In this document: piece by piece, positions 22,701 through 32,100 of the stretch
Layout of the letters: each line of letters opens with the position of its first letter
Numbering within the stretch: position 1 is the first letter of the stretch
NCBI GenBank assembly: GCA_024401565.1
Contig: JAKSKU010000021.1
Coordinates: 1 to 41,316 of the forward strand
Source of the DNA: Paludibacteraceae bacterium
GTDB taxonomy: Bacteria > Bacteroidota > Bacteroidia > Bacteroidales > Paludibacteraceae
Direction: 5' to 3'
DNA length: 41,316 bases
Position numbers and translations under genes: made by a program
Notes under the pieces: generated by a model
What the model was told of the DNA's origin: nothing
The model's database searches: none
Seen by the model: the letters and a program-made list of their open reading frames with translations, nothing else

Positions 22701-23180
22701 ATGAATTCAGAAAAGATTTCATCGATTGTCTTGGCTGTTCTTGTAGCTATTGCCGCTATTGTCTGCGTATTGTTCTGCGTAGGTGGTAGTGAAGAAGCAG
22801 TCTACAGTGGCGAGGCATTCGAGGCTCCAAACTATACAGGAGCCGTGTTGAACGTTGTATATGCATTCTTCGGTTTGGCAATTGTAGCAACAGTTGTATC
22901 AGCGATCCTTTCATTCTTCGTCAAGTTGAAGAACGACAAGAGATCAGCATACACATCAATCGCGATGATCGTTGCTCTTTCATTGCTTTGCGGAATAACA
23001 TATGCAATTGGAGATGGCACTCCACTTAACATGCCAAACTATGATGGTAACGAAAACGTTGAGGGCAGCTTGAAGCTTGCTGACATGTGTTTGTATTCAA
23101 TCTACACATTGTTCGTATTGGCAGTAGTTGCAGCTTTGTTTAATGTTACAATCGCAAAGTCTCTTAATAAAGTAAAGTAA
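22701..23180 (+). CDS. Four-helix membrane protein of the ExbB/ExbD operon
   Basis: A 159-residue integral membrane protein with four predicted transmembrane helices: residues about 8-28, 48-70, 84-104 and 130-151. Short acidic/Asn-rich loops face one side (SEEAVYSGEAFEAPNYTG; GDGTPLNMPNYDGNENVEG). I know no catalytic motif. It is inserted between exbB (21-bp gap) and exbD (9-bp gap), so it probably belongs to the energy-transducing complex or assists its assembly. Proteins in this position recur in Bacteroidales operons as hypothetical proteins. No domain name is claimed. Confidence 0.8.
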   Translation: MNSEKISSIVLAVLVAIAAIVCVLFCVGGSEEAVYSGEAFEAPNYTGAVLNVVYAFFGLAIVATVVSAILSFFVKLKNDKRSAYTSIAMIVALSLLCGITYAIGDGTPLNMPNYDGNENVEGSLKLADMCLYSIYTLFVLAVVAALFNVTIAKSLNKVK

Positions 23181-23189
23181 GTTTGCAAC

Positions 23190-23777
23190 ATGGGAAAAAG
23201 AAAAAGATCAGTAGGTGAGCTTAATGCCAGTTCAATGGCGGATATTGCGTTCTTGCTGCTTGTTTTCTTTCTTGTGACAACATCAATGTCAACTGACAAA
23301 GGTTTGGCACGTCGTCTTCCCCCACCAGTTCCTGCAGACCAGCAACAAGATGATGTTGAGATGAACAAGCGTAATGTGCTTATGATTCTTGTCAACAGCA
23401 ACAACGACTTGATGGTCAACGGAGAGGTGATGGAGACTAGCAAACTGAAAGAAAAAGCTAAGGAATTCATTTTGAATCCATCGAACTCAGAAGATCTTCC
23501 TGAAAAAGAAGTCGGCTCATTCGGAAGCTTCGGCAATGTCATGTATACTAAGAAACACGTGATTTCTTTGCAGAACGACCGTGGAACTCAGTATCAGGCA
23601 TACATCGAGGTTCAGAATGCCCTTGTAGCTGCATACGATGAGATCCGTGATGATTTCTCAATGCAGAAAAGAGGCAAGAAGTTTGTCGACCTATCTGAGG
23701 AAGAGCAGAAAGAGGTACAGAAGATTTTCCCTCAGAAAATCTCTGAGGCAGAACCAAAAAATTATGGAGGTAACTAA
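23190..23777 (+). CDS. exbD: ExbD/TolR-family protein (first copy)
   Basis: A 195-residue ExbD. A basic N-terminus (GKRKRSVGE) precedes a single transmembrane helix (MADIAFLLLVFFLVTTSM) carrying the essential Asp18. A long periplasmic domain follows, with the ExbD peptidoglycan/TonB-binding fold in the segment around NVLMILVNSNNDLMVNGE and an extra acidic C-terminal tail (EEEQKEVQKIFPQKISEAEPKN). It is longer than E. coli ExbD (141). It works with ExbB in the proton channel; a second ExbD follows 2 bp downstream, and the two may form heteromeric dimers as in other Bacteroidetes. Confidence 0.92.
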   Translation: MGKRKRSVGELNASSMADIAFLLLVFFLVTTSMSTDKGLARRLPPPVPADQQQDDVEMNKRNVLMILVNSNNDLMVNGEVMETSKLKEKAKEFILNPSNSEDLPEKEVGSFGSFGNVMYTKKHVISLQNDRGTQYQAYIEVQNALVAAYDEIRDDFSMQKRGKKFVDLSEEEQKEVQKIFPQKISEAEPKNYGGN

Positions 23778-23779
23778 TT

Positions 23780-24244
23780 ATGGCTAAATTTAGAAAAGAC
23801 GGAGGTCGTAAACTGCCAGGGCTTAGTACATCTTCATTGCCAGATATCGTATTTATGTTGTTGTTCTTCTTTATGACAGCCACTTCAATGAAGGAGGTAA
23901 CTTATAAAGTAAACATCAACCTTCCAAATGCCACTCAGCTAACTAAGCTGGAGAAGAAAAGTTTGGTAAAGTACGTATACATTGGTCAGCCTAAGAAAGA
24001 ATGGGTGAAATATGTGGGTACTGAGTCTTGCATCCAGTTGGACGACGAGTTCGTAAAGGACGCAGAAAAAGTGCAGAACTATATCGTGGATAAGCGTGCT
24101 GCCATGAACGAGGAAGACCAGGGTCAAATGGTCGTTTCGTTGAAGGTGGATAAGGATACTAAAATGGGTATCGTCACTGACGTTAAGCAGGCTCTACGTA
24201 ATGCTAACGCACTTAAGATTAACTACACAGCTCTAGGCAAGTAA
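23780..24244 (+). CDS. exbD: ExbD/TolR-family protein (second copy)
   Basis: A 154-residue ExbD with a basic N-terminus (MAKFRKDGGRK), a transmembrane helix SLPDIVFMLLFFFMTATSM containing the essential Asp22, and a periplasmic domain. The last third carries QGQMVVSLKVDKDTKMGIVTDVKQALRNANALKINYTALGK, the conserved ExbD beta/alpha end. It differs clearly from the first copy in length and domain loops, so it is an old paralogue rather than a recent duplication. It closes the operon and is followed by a strong terminator. Confidence 0.93.
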   Translation: MAKFRKDGGRKLPGLSTSSLPDIVFMLLFFFMTATSMKEVTYKVNINLPNATQLTKLEKKSLVKYVYIGQPKKEWVKYVGTESCIQLDDEFVKDAEKVQNYIVDKRAAMNEEDQGQMVVSLKVDKDTKMGIVTDVKQALRNANALKINYTALGK

Positions 24245-24260
24245 TTAATCAAACAATAAT

Positions 24261-24293
24261 AAAAAGCGTGGTTCGAAAGAATCACGCTTTTTT
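24261..24293 (+). terminator. Terminator of the exb operon
   Basis: AAAAAGCGTG and CACGCTTTTTT pair as the outer part of a 14-bp stem (one G-U) around a GAAA loop, followed by T-rich sequence. It starts 17 bp after the stop codon. Confidence 0.85.
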
Positions 24294-24320
24294 CGTTATT
24301 ATACATTCAAATTTTCTCAC

Positions 24321-24354
24321 ATAGACATAGGCCATAGACACTTTCTATGTCTAT
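24321..24354. repeat. Inverted repeat between convergent exbD and recQ
   Basis: ATAGACATAG (24321-24330) and CTATGTCTAT (24345-24354) form a 10-bp inverted repeat. An extra ATAGACA lies in the loop. It lacks a long T-run but may aid stopping of recQ transcription. Confidence 0.4.
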
Positions 24355-24368
24355 TGAGACAGACAAAA

Positions 24369-26402
24369 TCACTTCACATAAAGCCAACCGCCATCATTAG
24401 CAGTGATGATGCCTTTCTCCATCATATCTGCGAATTCACGTTCAAAATCAGCAAGACGATATTGGTAGATATGACGCAGCGTAGCCTCGTTAATATTGCC
24501 CTCACGAAGATGAACACGCAACTTGATCGACGTACGGAAATCTTCTCTCTGCAGCTCACGTATAGCCTCTGGTGTTTTCTTGCCTAGTTCACGGCAGACG
24601 TCACACGTGCCACATGGTTTGGCCTCGGTGTCTCCAAAATAATTGAGAAGCATCTGGCTGCGGCATTTCGTGTTGTACTGCACATACTGTATCATATTCT
24701 CCATACGGTATGTAGCCCTTTCCTTACGTATCTCATACGATTCTTTTGATATCCCGACATGACGTGGCTCCTGACGGTTGACAAGAAACTCTATGAATGT
24801 CGCTTGTTTGCCCGGGACATACTTGATGATTCCAAACGCGCGAAGGTTTTGCAGAGCGTTGTATATCTGCTGGCGACTGTTGCCATACACTCCCATCTCA
24901 TGGGCAATCTCATTTTCATCAATATGCACATAGTCGGCAAACACACCTTCATATAGACGCATCACCGTCTCCATCACACGGTTGGAGAATTCAGGCACAG
25001 TGTCGTAATCATCGCTATAAAGATCATCGCGTCGCACATTAAACATTAGACGAGACGGACGAATAGCATTAGGAGAATAGGCAAGATATCCGTTTTGAGA
25101 CAGAATATTAAGGCTCGACTCTACCCTCTCATATTTATGGTTTCTCTCCTTGCAAAACTTCCACAAGTCAATCTCCGCATTCCATCCCGCGCCCTCATGG
25201 ATTGGAATATTCAAATATCGGCAAATATCATCGTAGACGATACGGACGTAATCCTTCAATGGAAACTCATCCAACAAATGTCTTCTGAATGCCCCAAAAT
25301 CTTTCTTATCATAAAGAAGTATGGCAAAAGAATCCTTCTCATCTCGTCCGGCACGTCCGGCCTCCTGGAAATACGCCTCCAGATTCTCGGGAATATTATA
25401 ATGGATGACGGTACGCACATCACCCTTATCGATACCCATACCAAACGCATTAGTGGCAACAATCACACGTACACTACCATTCTTCCACTTTGTCTGTTTA
25501 TCGTCCTTCAGACGAGCATCCAGGCCTGCATGGTAGCTCTCCGCCGAGATTCCCCTTGCTGTCAGCTGGGCTGCCACCTCCTCCGTCAACTTTCGCGAAC
25601 TAACATAGACTATTGACGTCCCCTGCCCTTGCTGGCTATCAAGAATTCGTTTGATATACTCAATTTTATCGTCAGTCTGACGGACAAGGTAAGACAAGTT
25701 AGGACGTAAGAAAGACTTACGAAAGACATTCTTTTCCTTAAACTTCAGTTTATTCTGGATATCATCCACCACTTCAGGTGTGGCAGTGGCAGTAAGAGCC
25801 AAGACAGGCGTTTTCTGTAGCAGATCACGTATTTCACTTATCTTCAGATAAGAAGGGCGGAAATCATAGCCCCATTGCGAAATACAGTGTGATTCATCCA
25901 CAGCAATCATACAGATATCCATACGAAACAGATTGTTGCGGAAAGATTCCAAAGAGAGACGCTCCGGAGATATATAAAGGAATTTATAGGCATCGTAGCA
26001 AGCGTTCTCTATCACACGGTATACTTGCTTGGGTTCCATGCCGGAATGAATATAAGCGGCCTTTATCCCTATCTTTTGGAGGTTTTCCACCTGGTCTTTC
26101 ATCAGCGACACAAGCGGAGTGATGACAAGGCAGACACCATCTTTAGCCATTGTTGGCACCTGAAACGTTATACTCTTTCCGCCTCCCGTAGGAAGAAGAG
26201 CCAAAGTGTCCTTACCAGCCCCGATAGATTTGATGATATCCTCCTGTACAGGACGAAACGAATCATAGCCCCAATATTTCTTCAAAATATCAAGGTATGA
26301 CAATCTTTCCGATTTTGCGTTGCTTTCAATCGGCATGTTCGCTTCGTAGTATTGGCGAAGCAACTCATCTGTCTCTGGATCTATATATGGTGTGTAGGCC
26401 AT
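24369..26402 (-). CDS. recQ: ATP-dependent DNA helicase RecQ
   Basis: A 677-residue RecQ from the ATG at 26402; the frame continues 11 codons further upstream into the promoter. Walker A is PTGGGKS (71-77), the DESH motif (169-172) is followed by CISQWGYDFRPSYL, and the motif VI region reads QEAGRAGRDEKDS. The zinc-binding Cys set is CRSQMLLNYFGDTEAKPCGTCDVC (about 583-606). The C-terminal half contains the RQC-like winged helix; there is no clear HRDC, and the last 60 residues form a helical segment (RLADFEREFADMMEKG). It unwinds DNA for repair and recombination. It is longer than E. coli RecQ (609). Confidence 0.95.
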   Translation of the reverse strand: MAYTPYIDPETDELLRQYYEANMPIESNAKSERLSYLDILKKYWGYDSFRPVQEDIIKSIGAGKDTLALLPTGGGKSITFQVPTMAKDGVCLVITPLVSLMKDQVENLQKIGIKAAYIHSGMEPKQVYRVIENACYDAYKFLYISPERLSLESFRNNLFRMDICMIAVDESHCISQWGYDFRPSYLKISEIRDLLQKTPVLALTATATPEVVDDIQNKLKFKEKNVFRKSFLRPNLSYLVRQTDDKIEYIKRILDSQQGQGTSIVYVSSRKLTEEVAAQLTARGISAESYHAGLDARLKDDKQTKWKNGSVRVIVATNAFGMGIDKGDVRTVIHYNIPENLEAYFQEAGRAGRDEKDSFAILLYDKKDFGAFRRHLLDEFPLKDYVRIVYDDICRYLNIPIHEGAGWNAEIDLWKFCKERNHKYERVESSLNILSQNGYLAYSPNAIRPSRLMFNVRRDDLYSDDYDTVPEFSNRVMETVMRLYEGVFADYVHIDENEIAHEMGVYGNSRQQIYNALQNLRAFGIIKYVPGKQATFIEFLVNRQEPRHVGISKESYEIRKERATYRMENMIQYVQYNTKCRSQMLLNYFGDTEAKPCGTCDVCRELGKKTPEAIRELQREDFRTSIKLRVHLREGNINEATLRHIYQYRLADFEREFADMMEKGIITANDGGWLYVK

Positions 26403-26424
26403 AATGGAAGTTCTTTGATTAATG

Positions 26425-26432
26425 CAAAGATA
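26425..26432 (-). promoter_or_regulatory. -7 box of recQ
   Basis: TATCTTTG on the minus strand lies 23 nt upstream of the chosen ATG. It overlaps the longer reading frame, which supports the shorter start. A well-spaced -33 element is not visible. Confidence 0.4.
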
Positions 26433-26481
26433 CAAAACTCATTTGACAAAGCGACTAATTTTCACATTCCGTTATAGTAAC

Positions 26482-26513
26482 AAAAAAGGAGAAAAGATCA
26501 CTCTTCTCTCCTT
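26482..26513 (-). terminator. Terminator of the T9SS type A cargo gene
   Basis: Minus strand: AAGGAGAGAAG pairs with TTTTCTCCTT (one G-U) and is followed by a T-run. It lies 26 bp past the stop codon. Confidence 0.75.
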
Positions 26514-26538
26514 AATATAAATTTGAATCTATTACTGA

Positions 26539-27597
26539 TTACTTCTTAACTATAGTCTGAGTGAATACCTCACCAGCGTAGATAGCACGAAGAACGAACT
26601 GACCGATACCGATCTCTGAAGTGTTAAGTGTCACTACATTATCACCGCTCTCTGCGTTGAACTCACCATAGTTCTTAATCACACGACCTGTAGCATCCAA
26701 GATCTCAAATGTAACTGTACCAGCCTTTGGTGCATTGAACTTAGCGTTAAGCACAGTCTTGAATGGGTTAGGATAAGTATTCATTTCAAATTCTCCGATT
26801 GCATCAGCCATCTCTGCGTCCATAGTGAACGACTTCAAGCTCTTCAAAGCTGTCTGAGTCTGGTAGTAAGCCTCCTCTGTATGAGATTTTCCGCAAGCGC
26901 AGTTGCAGTCGCTCTGCATATCGTTGATCAAAGCGATCATGACTGGGTATCTCACACCTGGTGCGAAATACTGGTAGCGGATTGTGTGGATATCGTAGTT
27001 AGACGATCCGAAAGGCTGCTTATACATCTTCTCCACCTTAACACGAAGCACATTGCTGTAAGTTGTTCCGTCAGGCAATGTAAGAGTACCCCATGCATCA
27101 GCTGATGTGAAGTAGTTACCCTCTACAGGATAAGTTTCACCAGAATTCTCTGTGTAGACACCATCCATAGAACCAGTACGGATATCACCATATGAGAATG
27201 GGAAAGGAAGATCAACGATTGGCTCATTGAACTCAATCTTTGCTGTCTTCGACTGCAATCCCCAGTACATCTTAGCGTTTTTGCTGATCTCGAAGTAAGT
27301 GTCCTTCTCCCCACCTTCGTCGCAAGCGAACAAAAGATTAGAAGACGCTACGTTTAGATTACCCATTGGCTGACCGTCATTGACATTCTGGTTGATAACC
27401 ATAGTGCCAGTCTCTTTAGCTCCAGAGAAATCCCAAACCTGGTTTGCACCCTTCTCACTCTTATCTACGTACTCAAACTTTGTCAAAGTGCGTGAATCAC
27501 CCTGAACAAGTCCGTTCATCTTATATGTCACTGTTGTCTGAGCAATGGCAGAAGTTGCCATCAATGCTCCTAGGCAAAATGTAAAACTCTTTTTCAT
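26539..27597 (-). CDS. Secreted protein with T9SS type A C-terminal sorting domain
   Basis: A 352-residue exported protein with a signal peptide (1-19, ending SAIAQ). The domain before the tail (about 25-255) is unfamiliar; it has beta-rich segments and a Cys cluster (DCNCACGKS) near residue 231. From about residue 272 comes the type A sorting domain: MNTYPNPFKTVLNAKF, EILDATGRVIKNYG, GIGQFVLRAIYAGEVFTQTIVKK. The T9SS removes this tail and usually attaches cargo to A-LPS. The Cys cluster may bind a metal or form disulfides. Its substrate or role is unknown. Confidence 0.85.
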   Translation of the reverse strand: MKKSFTFCLGALMATSAIAQTTVTYKMNGLVQGDSRTLTKFEYVDKSEKGANQVWDFSGAKETGTMVINQNVNDGQPMGNLNVASSNLLFACDEGGEKDTYFEISKNAKMYWGLQSKTAKIEFNEPIVDLPFPFSYGDIRTGSMDGVYTENSGETYPVEGNYFTSADAWGTLTLPDGTTYSNVLRVKVEKMYKQPFGSSNYDIHTIRYQYFAPGVRYPVMIALINDMQSDCNCACGKSHTEEAYYQTQTALKSLKSFTMDAEMADAIGEFEMNTYPNPFKTVLNAKFNAPKAGTVTFEILDATGRVIKNYGEFNAESGDNVVTLNTSEIGIGQFVLRAIYAGEVFTQTIVKK

Positions 27598-27637
27598 ACC
27601 TTTTACTCTTACTGTTTGGTTTCAAAACTTATTTCTG

Positions 27638-27668
27638 CAAATATATAATTAAAATGCGAATATTCAAC
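27638..27668 (-). promoter_or_regulatory. Promoter of the T9SS type A cargo gene
   Basis: Minus strand: GTTG (27668-27665), 19-nt spacer, TATATTTG (27645-27638). It matches the Bacteroidetes consensus except for the first base and gives a leader of about 35 nt. Confidence 0.65.
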
Positions 27669-27719
27669 ACACCTCGGAATAATTTAAGAAAAATTAAGTC
27701 ATGTTTATCGCAACCGTTA

Positions 27720-29093
27720 TTACCATTCGTATTCTTTTATGTAAGGAAGATTGTATGACTCTAAAATGCTTTTTCTATTCTCATCGGTATGCCTTGAATA
27801 CAGTTTCAATCTGCTTTTGTGTACGAACCCATTTTTTTTATCTTTAGTTCTTACCTTAAGCATTTGAGCTGATTCAATTTCTTCCTGAGTCATATCACAA
27901 ACAATAACATCTTCTCCTGTCGAAATTGTACCAATTATATTTGATTTTACGTCTGCACCATCTCGAAGATTAACATATCCATCTTTGTCAATAACTCGAC
28001 CAAACACAACAACATAACCAGCATCAAGTTCTCCATCTCTATTTGGATCACCAAATGGCATATTTACAGATAAACCTAAATCAAAGATTTCTTTTAATTG
28101 TGGATAACCATAGTATTTATTTTTTGTTACTCTTTCAATAAAACCGTATCCATGCATACTTACCATGTTATCAATACATTCATACGCTCCAAATGCTTCC
28201 CCGCAAGAATTTTTATTATTAAAATCCTTACAGAATTCATATAATAACACAATCATATAGCATAGACATTCGTCCTTTAGTTCAAGAGGCACATCTATGT
28301 AATCATATATATCTATGTATTTATTTATATACTCGTAAAAATCAGGTTGATTTCGTGGGTTGGTATAATTTTCTGGTTTCTCATTCTTAAAATGAGTGAT
28401 TTGTTTTATGAAATCCTTACGGATTCCTCTCTCCAAATTGTTGTAAAATAATGCATATCGGAGATCCTTCCAATCACGGTTTTCTGGCCAAGAGTACATA
28501 GATGCGGCTTTTTCAAGAAACAACTTGTTCTTTTCGTAATTATGATTATATACGATGTTAAAAACATGTTCTGGAAAATTAAGAATTTTCGATAATGCTC
28601 GAATATCATCGTGAAACAGTAACTGATTATAATTATAATCAAGGGAGTCGTCTTCATACTTCATTGCATCATAAGCTTCTTTGGCATCTCCTTTTGATTC
28701 TCCTTTTATTTGAGATTCATAAGAAGGATAATAATAGACAGTCTCAGATCCAAATCTGAAAATCATGCAGTCAGTAAACAGTTGGTCTCCTCCTTTTGTA
28801 AAATATACATTGGGAATTGTGTCGACATTAATGCCCCAATAGTCAGAGCATCTTTTTTTGAACTCTTCTCTACTTGGAAATACATAACGTTTGTCTTCAA
28901 AAAACATTTTTAATACTTCACACTCTTTTTCTGCATACTGTTTCTCTTTTTCCATCTCACTCAATGTAGATTTGTCAAATTCCTTTTTTTCTTCAGTTAT
29001 GGTTGTTTGTCTTTCTGAGACAGAAACACATGCAGTTATCAATCCAACAAACAAACACCCAATAGCAAGTATTGCATTTCTTTTTTTTGTCAT
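27720..29093 (-). CDS. Lipoprotein with SH3-like domain; candidate immunity protein
   Basis: A 457-residue lipoprotein. Residues 1-22 form the signal with lipobox LITAC (lipidated Cys22), followed by a charged coiled stretch (TITEEKKEFDKSTLSEMEKEK). The long middle (about 60-345) is helical and of no family I recognise. Residues about 360-432 form a bacterial SH3-like (SH3b) domain: VVVFGRVIDKDGYVNLRDGADVKSNIIGTI, then KKNGFVHKSRLKLY. SH3b domains often bind peptidoglycan. It lies 26 bp downstream of the large PAAR-like effector gene on the same strand. A periplasmic lipoprotein that shields peptidoglycan is what one would expect as immunity to that effector; this is inference from position and architecture. 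It could instead be an unrelated envelope protein. Confidence 0.7.
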   Translation of the reverse strand: MTKKRNAILAIGCLFVGLITACVSVSERQTTITEEKKEFDKSTLSEMEKEKQYAEKECEVLKMFFEDKRYVFPSREEFKKRCSDYWGINVDTIPNVYFTKGGDQLFTDCMIFRFGSETVYYYPSYESQIKGESKGDAKEAYDAMKYEDDSLDYNYNQLLFHDDIRALSKILNFPEHVFNIVYNHNYEKNKLFLEKAASMYSWPENRDWKDLRYALFYNNLERGIRKDFIKQITHFKNEKPENYTNPRNQPDFYEYINKYIDIYDYIDVPLELKDECLCYMIVLLYEFCKDFNNKNSCGEAFGAYECIDNMVSMHGYGFIERVTKNKYYGYPQLKEIFDLGLSVNMPFGDPNRDGELDAGYVVVFGRVIDKDGYVNLRDGADVKSNIIGTISTGEDVIVCDMTQEEIESAQMLKVRTKDKKNGFVHKSRLKLYSRHTDENRKSILESYNLPYIKEYEW

Positions 29094-29119
29094 TTTCTAC
29101 TTTATATATTACGTTATTT

Positions 29120-32100
29120 TCATCTGTTTTTGTCTTTAAAATCTAAATCTAAACAATAGTGATCAAATACATCTGTGATGTCTCCATAATAATCTTCTAC
29201 ATAAAGATAAATGGTTTTGCCTTCTTTCTTTAGAGATTCGCAAATTGCACCAAGTTTAGACATCTCTTCATTGTATACTCTTATGCATCCATGAGTAGGC
29301 ATCAACCTTCCTTTATCATTCCTATAATCTTGAATGGCTTTTTCTGATTCAATATCTGTTGTATGACCAGAATGAATAAGTATACCAATTCGGACTTTGC
29401 TGACTTTATAAAACTGTCCATTTTTATCATTTTCACTTCTATTTGGATCATTTAGAAGGATACTACGTTGTGGCTCCTCTACCAAATCCGACAATTTTAC
29501 ACCATCTAGGACACAACATCCTTGGATACCATAAGCAAGTTTATTCTTCTCGTTGTCATTAGCATGTTTGGACTTAACATATGTTACCTTGGCCAAACCT
29601 GTAGGAGTGTCTCCATTGGTTATTTCTCTATTTCTATACTTTCCCCGACATAGACAATACGTTTTAAATCTAATTCCAGTATTATCGAAAACAACCATAA
29701 CTCCTTCTCGATTACGAGACGAAGGAACAATTACATCAATGAAAGCTATATTTGTCTGATTTTCTTTGATTGAAAATCTGTGGTCAAAGGTTTCTGTAGT
29801 TTTTATTTCTACACCTCTTAAACCAATATTCTTTTGACACTCTTCCACTTTGAAAACTTTTGCGGCTCTTAAATAATAAGGTTTTCGCATATTGTTTTTA
29901 ACCTTGTTCCATGCATCTGCATCATTATTTATGATTTTACTTAGTTTTCTTCCACAGTCATCGGTATCGTAATCTGCGTATTGATTAAGAAATCCTCGTC
30001 TCCAAAAACATAGAGCAGAAAGAACCACATCTCTTAAATTAGTAGCCACCTCTTCCGGATGATTTTCCCAATCCGTTTGAGGTTCCCCATTTGTCAAAAA
30101 TACCTTATTGCAATAATCTGATTTCTCTTTGTAATTGCCTCTATGAGTCAAATGAATCATACCCCTTCCTCTAAATCGATATCCGTCACCAGATTCAAAA
30201 TTGCCGTTTCCTGTCATATTAGAATATCTCCAGTTGGCAATGTTGACTTGGTTTTCTTTAGAAACTTTCTTTTTACTCTTGTCTTTAGCTGCTTCTTCTG
30301 CATCAAATCCCCATTCTTTGGCTTTTTTTCGTCCTTCTGGTGTTTGAAAGTTTTTAGAAAAATCAATCAAAGACTTTGAAGAAAATGTAAAATCATTTTC
30401 CTCAAAATCACAAAACTTTGTTTCTGCGTAAACTTGAGCAACAAAATGAGCTTTTCTCATGCAGGTATTGATATGTGCGACACCTCTATATTTGTTTAAG
30501 TATGGAAGTATCTTTCCGAGATTTGACAATTGAGTTTCGTTTAAAAAACATTTTTCCACTCCATTTTTGTCTATTTTACTACAAATTCTTTTGATTTCAT
30601 CCAAAGTGATATCTTCATGACATCTAGGACATTTACAATTCCTGCTCTCTTTCTTCTCTTCCTTTTCCTCTTTCATCTCTTCTCCCACCACCACAGGTGC
30701 CAATTGATTATATGTTTTGATGAAACTTTTGCAGTCTTCTTTGTGTGAGACTAGTTTTAGCTGGTAGTAGTAGTTGCGTGCTTTACTATTCTTTTGAATG
30801 TCTGAATTAAAACTCAACAGATCCCATTTCTCGTTCTCTACTATTGCTTTTAATTCATCGGAATTTTTACCATACAAATCTCCAGGATATGGTGGATATT
30901 CGAATTTTTTTCCATAATCGTCGATGAACGACAGCTTGGATTTTTCGATTATACCATACTGGTCTAATTCCACGATCTTGAAGTAGAACAGACGTGGAAG
31001 CTTTTCATTTTCAGGAAATTTGAGTTTGTCGAGATCCGTTTCACTTATGTACATAAGTTTGTCAAGATCCGCATCACTGACACTTTTCCCCTTGCTTGGC
31101 TCTGCGAACATAAGTTTGTCAAGATCCGCATCACTGACACTTTTTCCCTTGCTTGGCCCTGCGAACATAAGTTTGTCAAGTTCCGCATTGCTGACCTTGT
31201 CTGGCAGGATCTTGATTGGAATATCCGCATTGCCGTCTTTATCTAATTCTATCTCAGACGCTTCAAATACAACAGGATCCAATCCGGACATGTTCTCATA
31301 CACGCGCAACCTCATATTCTTCAGTTGCTCTTCACTTGCGTTTAACATACGAAGATGCACATTCACGTCGTCATTATAATCCATTATGTCGACAATCTTT
31401 TTGCCGTTTGGGTGCGCAAAATATCCGTCGATAATTAAACTGTTTGTGACTTTCAGATGACACGCGTCCGTAAACAGTTCATTTTTACTGCTTTTTTGCA
31501 GCCCTTTCACAAGAGAGGCAGGATGGTCCGACACCTTAAAGGTGATCATGAAGTCGGTCTGTGCATCAAAAAATGGGATTAAATCAATCGTTTTTTTTAC
31601 CACGTGCTCCTTTACATCAATATCATCGATACTGAAATGCCCTTTCTCATCAAGTTCTGTCCTGATTTTTTTCAGTTCATATTCTTTATGATATAGTGAG
31701 ACGCAAATTGTCCTTTTGCAACTCTTTTCATCGTCACTCACAGCCCATGCCGGCACTGTGGCCTGAATGCCAAACATGTTGTTTTTGCCAGTTTCGGTGA
31801 TTCTGTTTCTTTTTGAGTCGCAGAATTCCCATTTTGAGAATGTGGATTCATAAACATTGGCCACGACTGTTTTCTCTGCCCCTTTTACTCCGTCGGTGTA
31901 TATCGTGGCTTTGACGGTGTATTCTCCCGGCTCTTTTGCTTGAAAGGCACCGTTTTGCGTCAATTCCGTTATGTTGACGTTGGAATTGTCGCACGACAAA
32001 ATGACTTTTTCATTAATCGCCAAGTTTTCAAAGAGATACGACAGGTCTATTCTGTATTTTATTCCATTGTATCTTATGCCGTTGGTAGACGCGATTTTAA

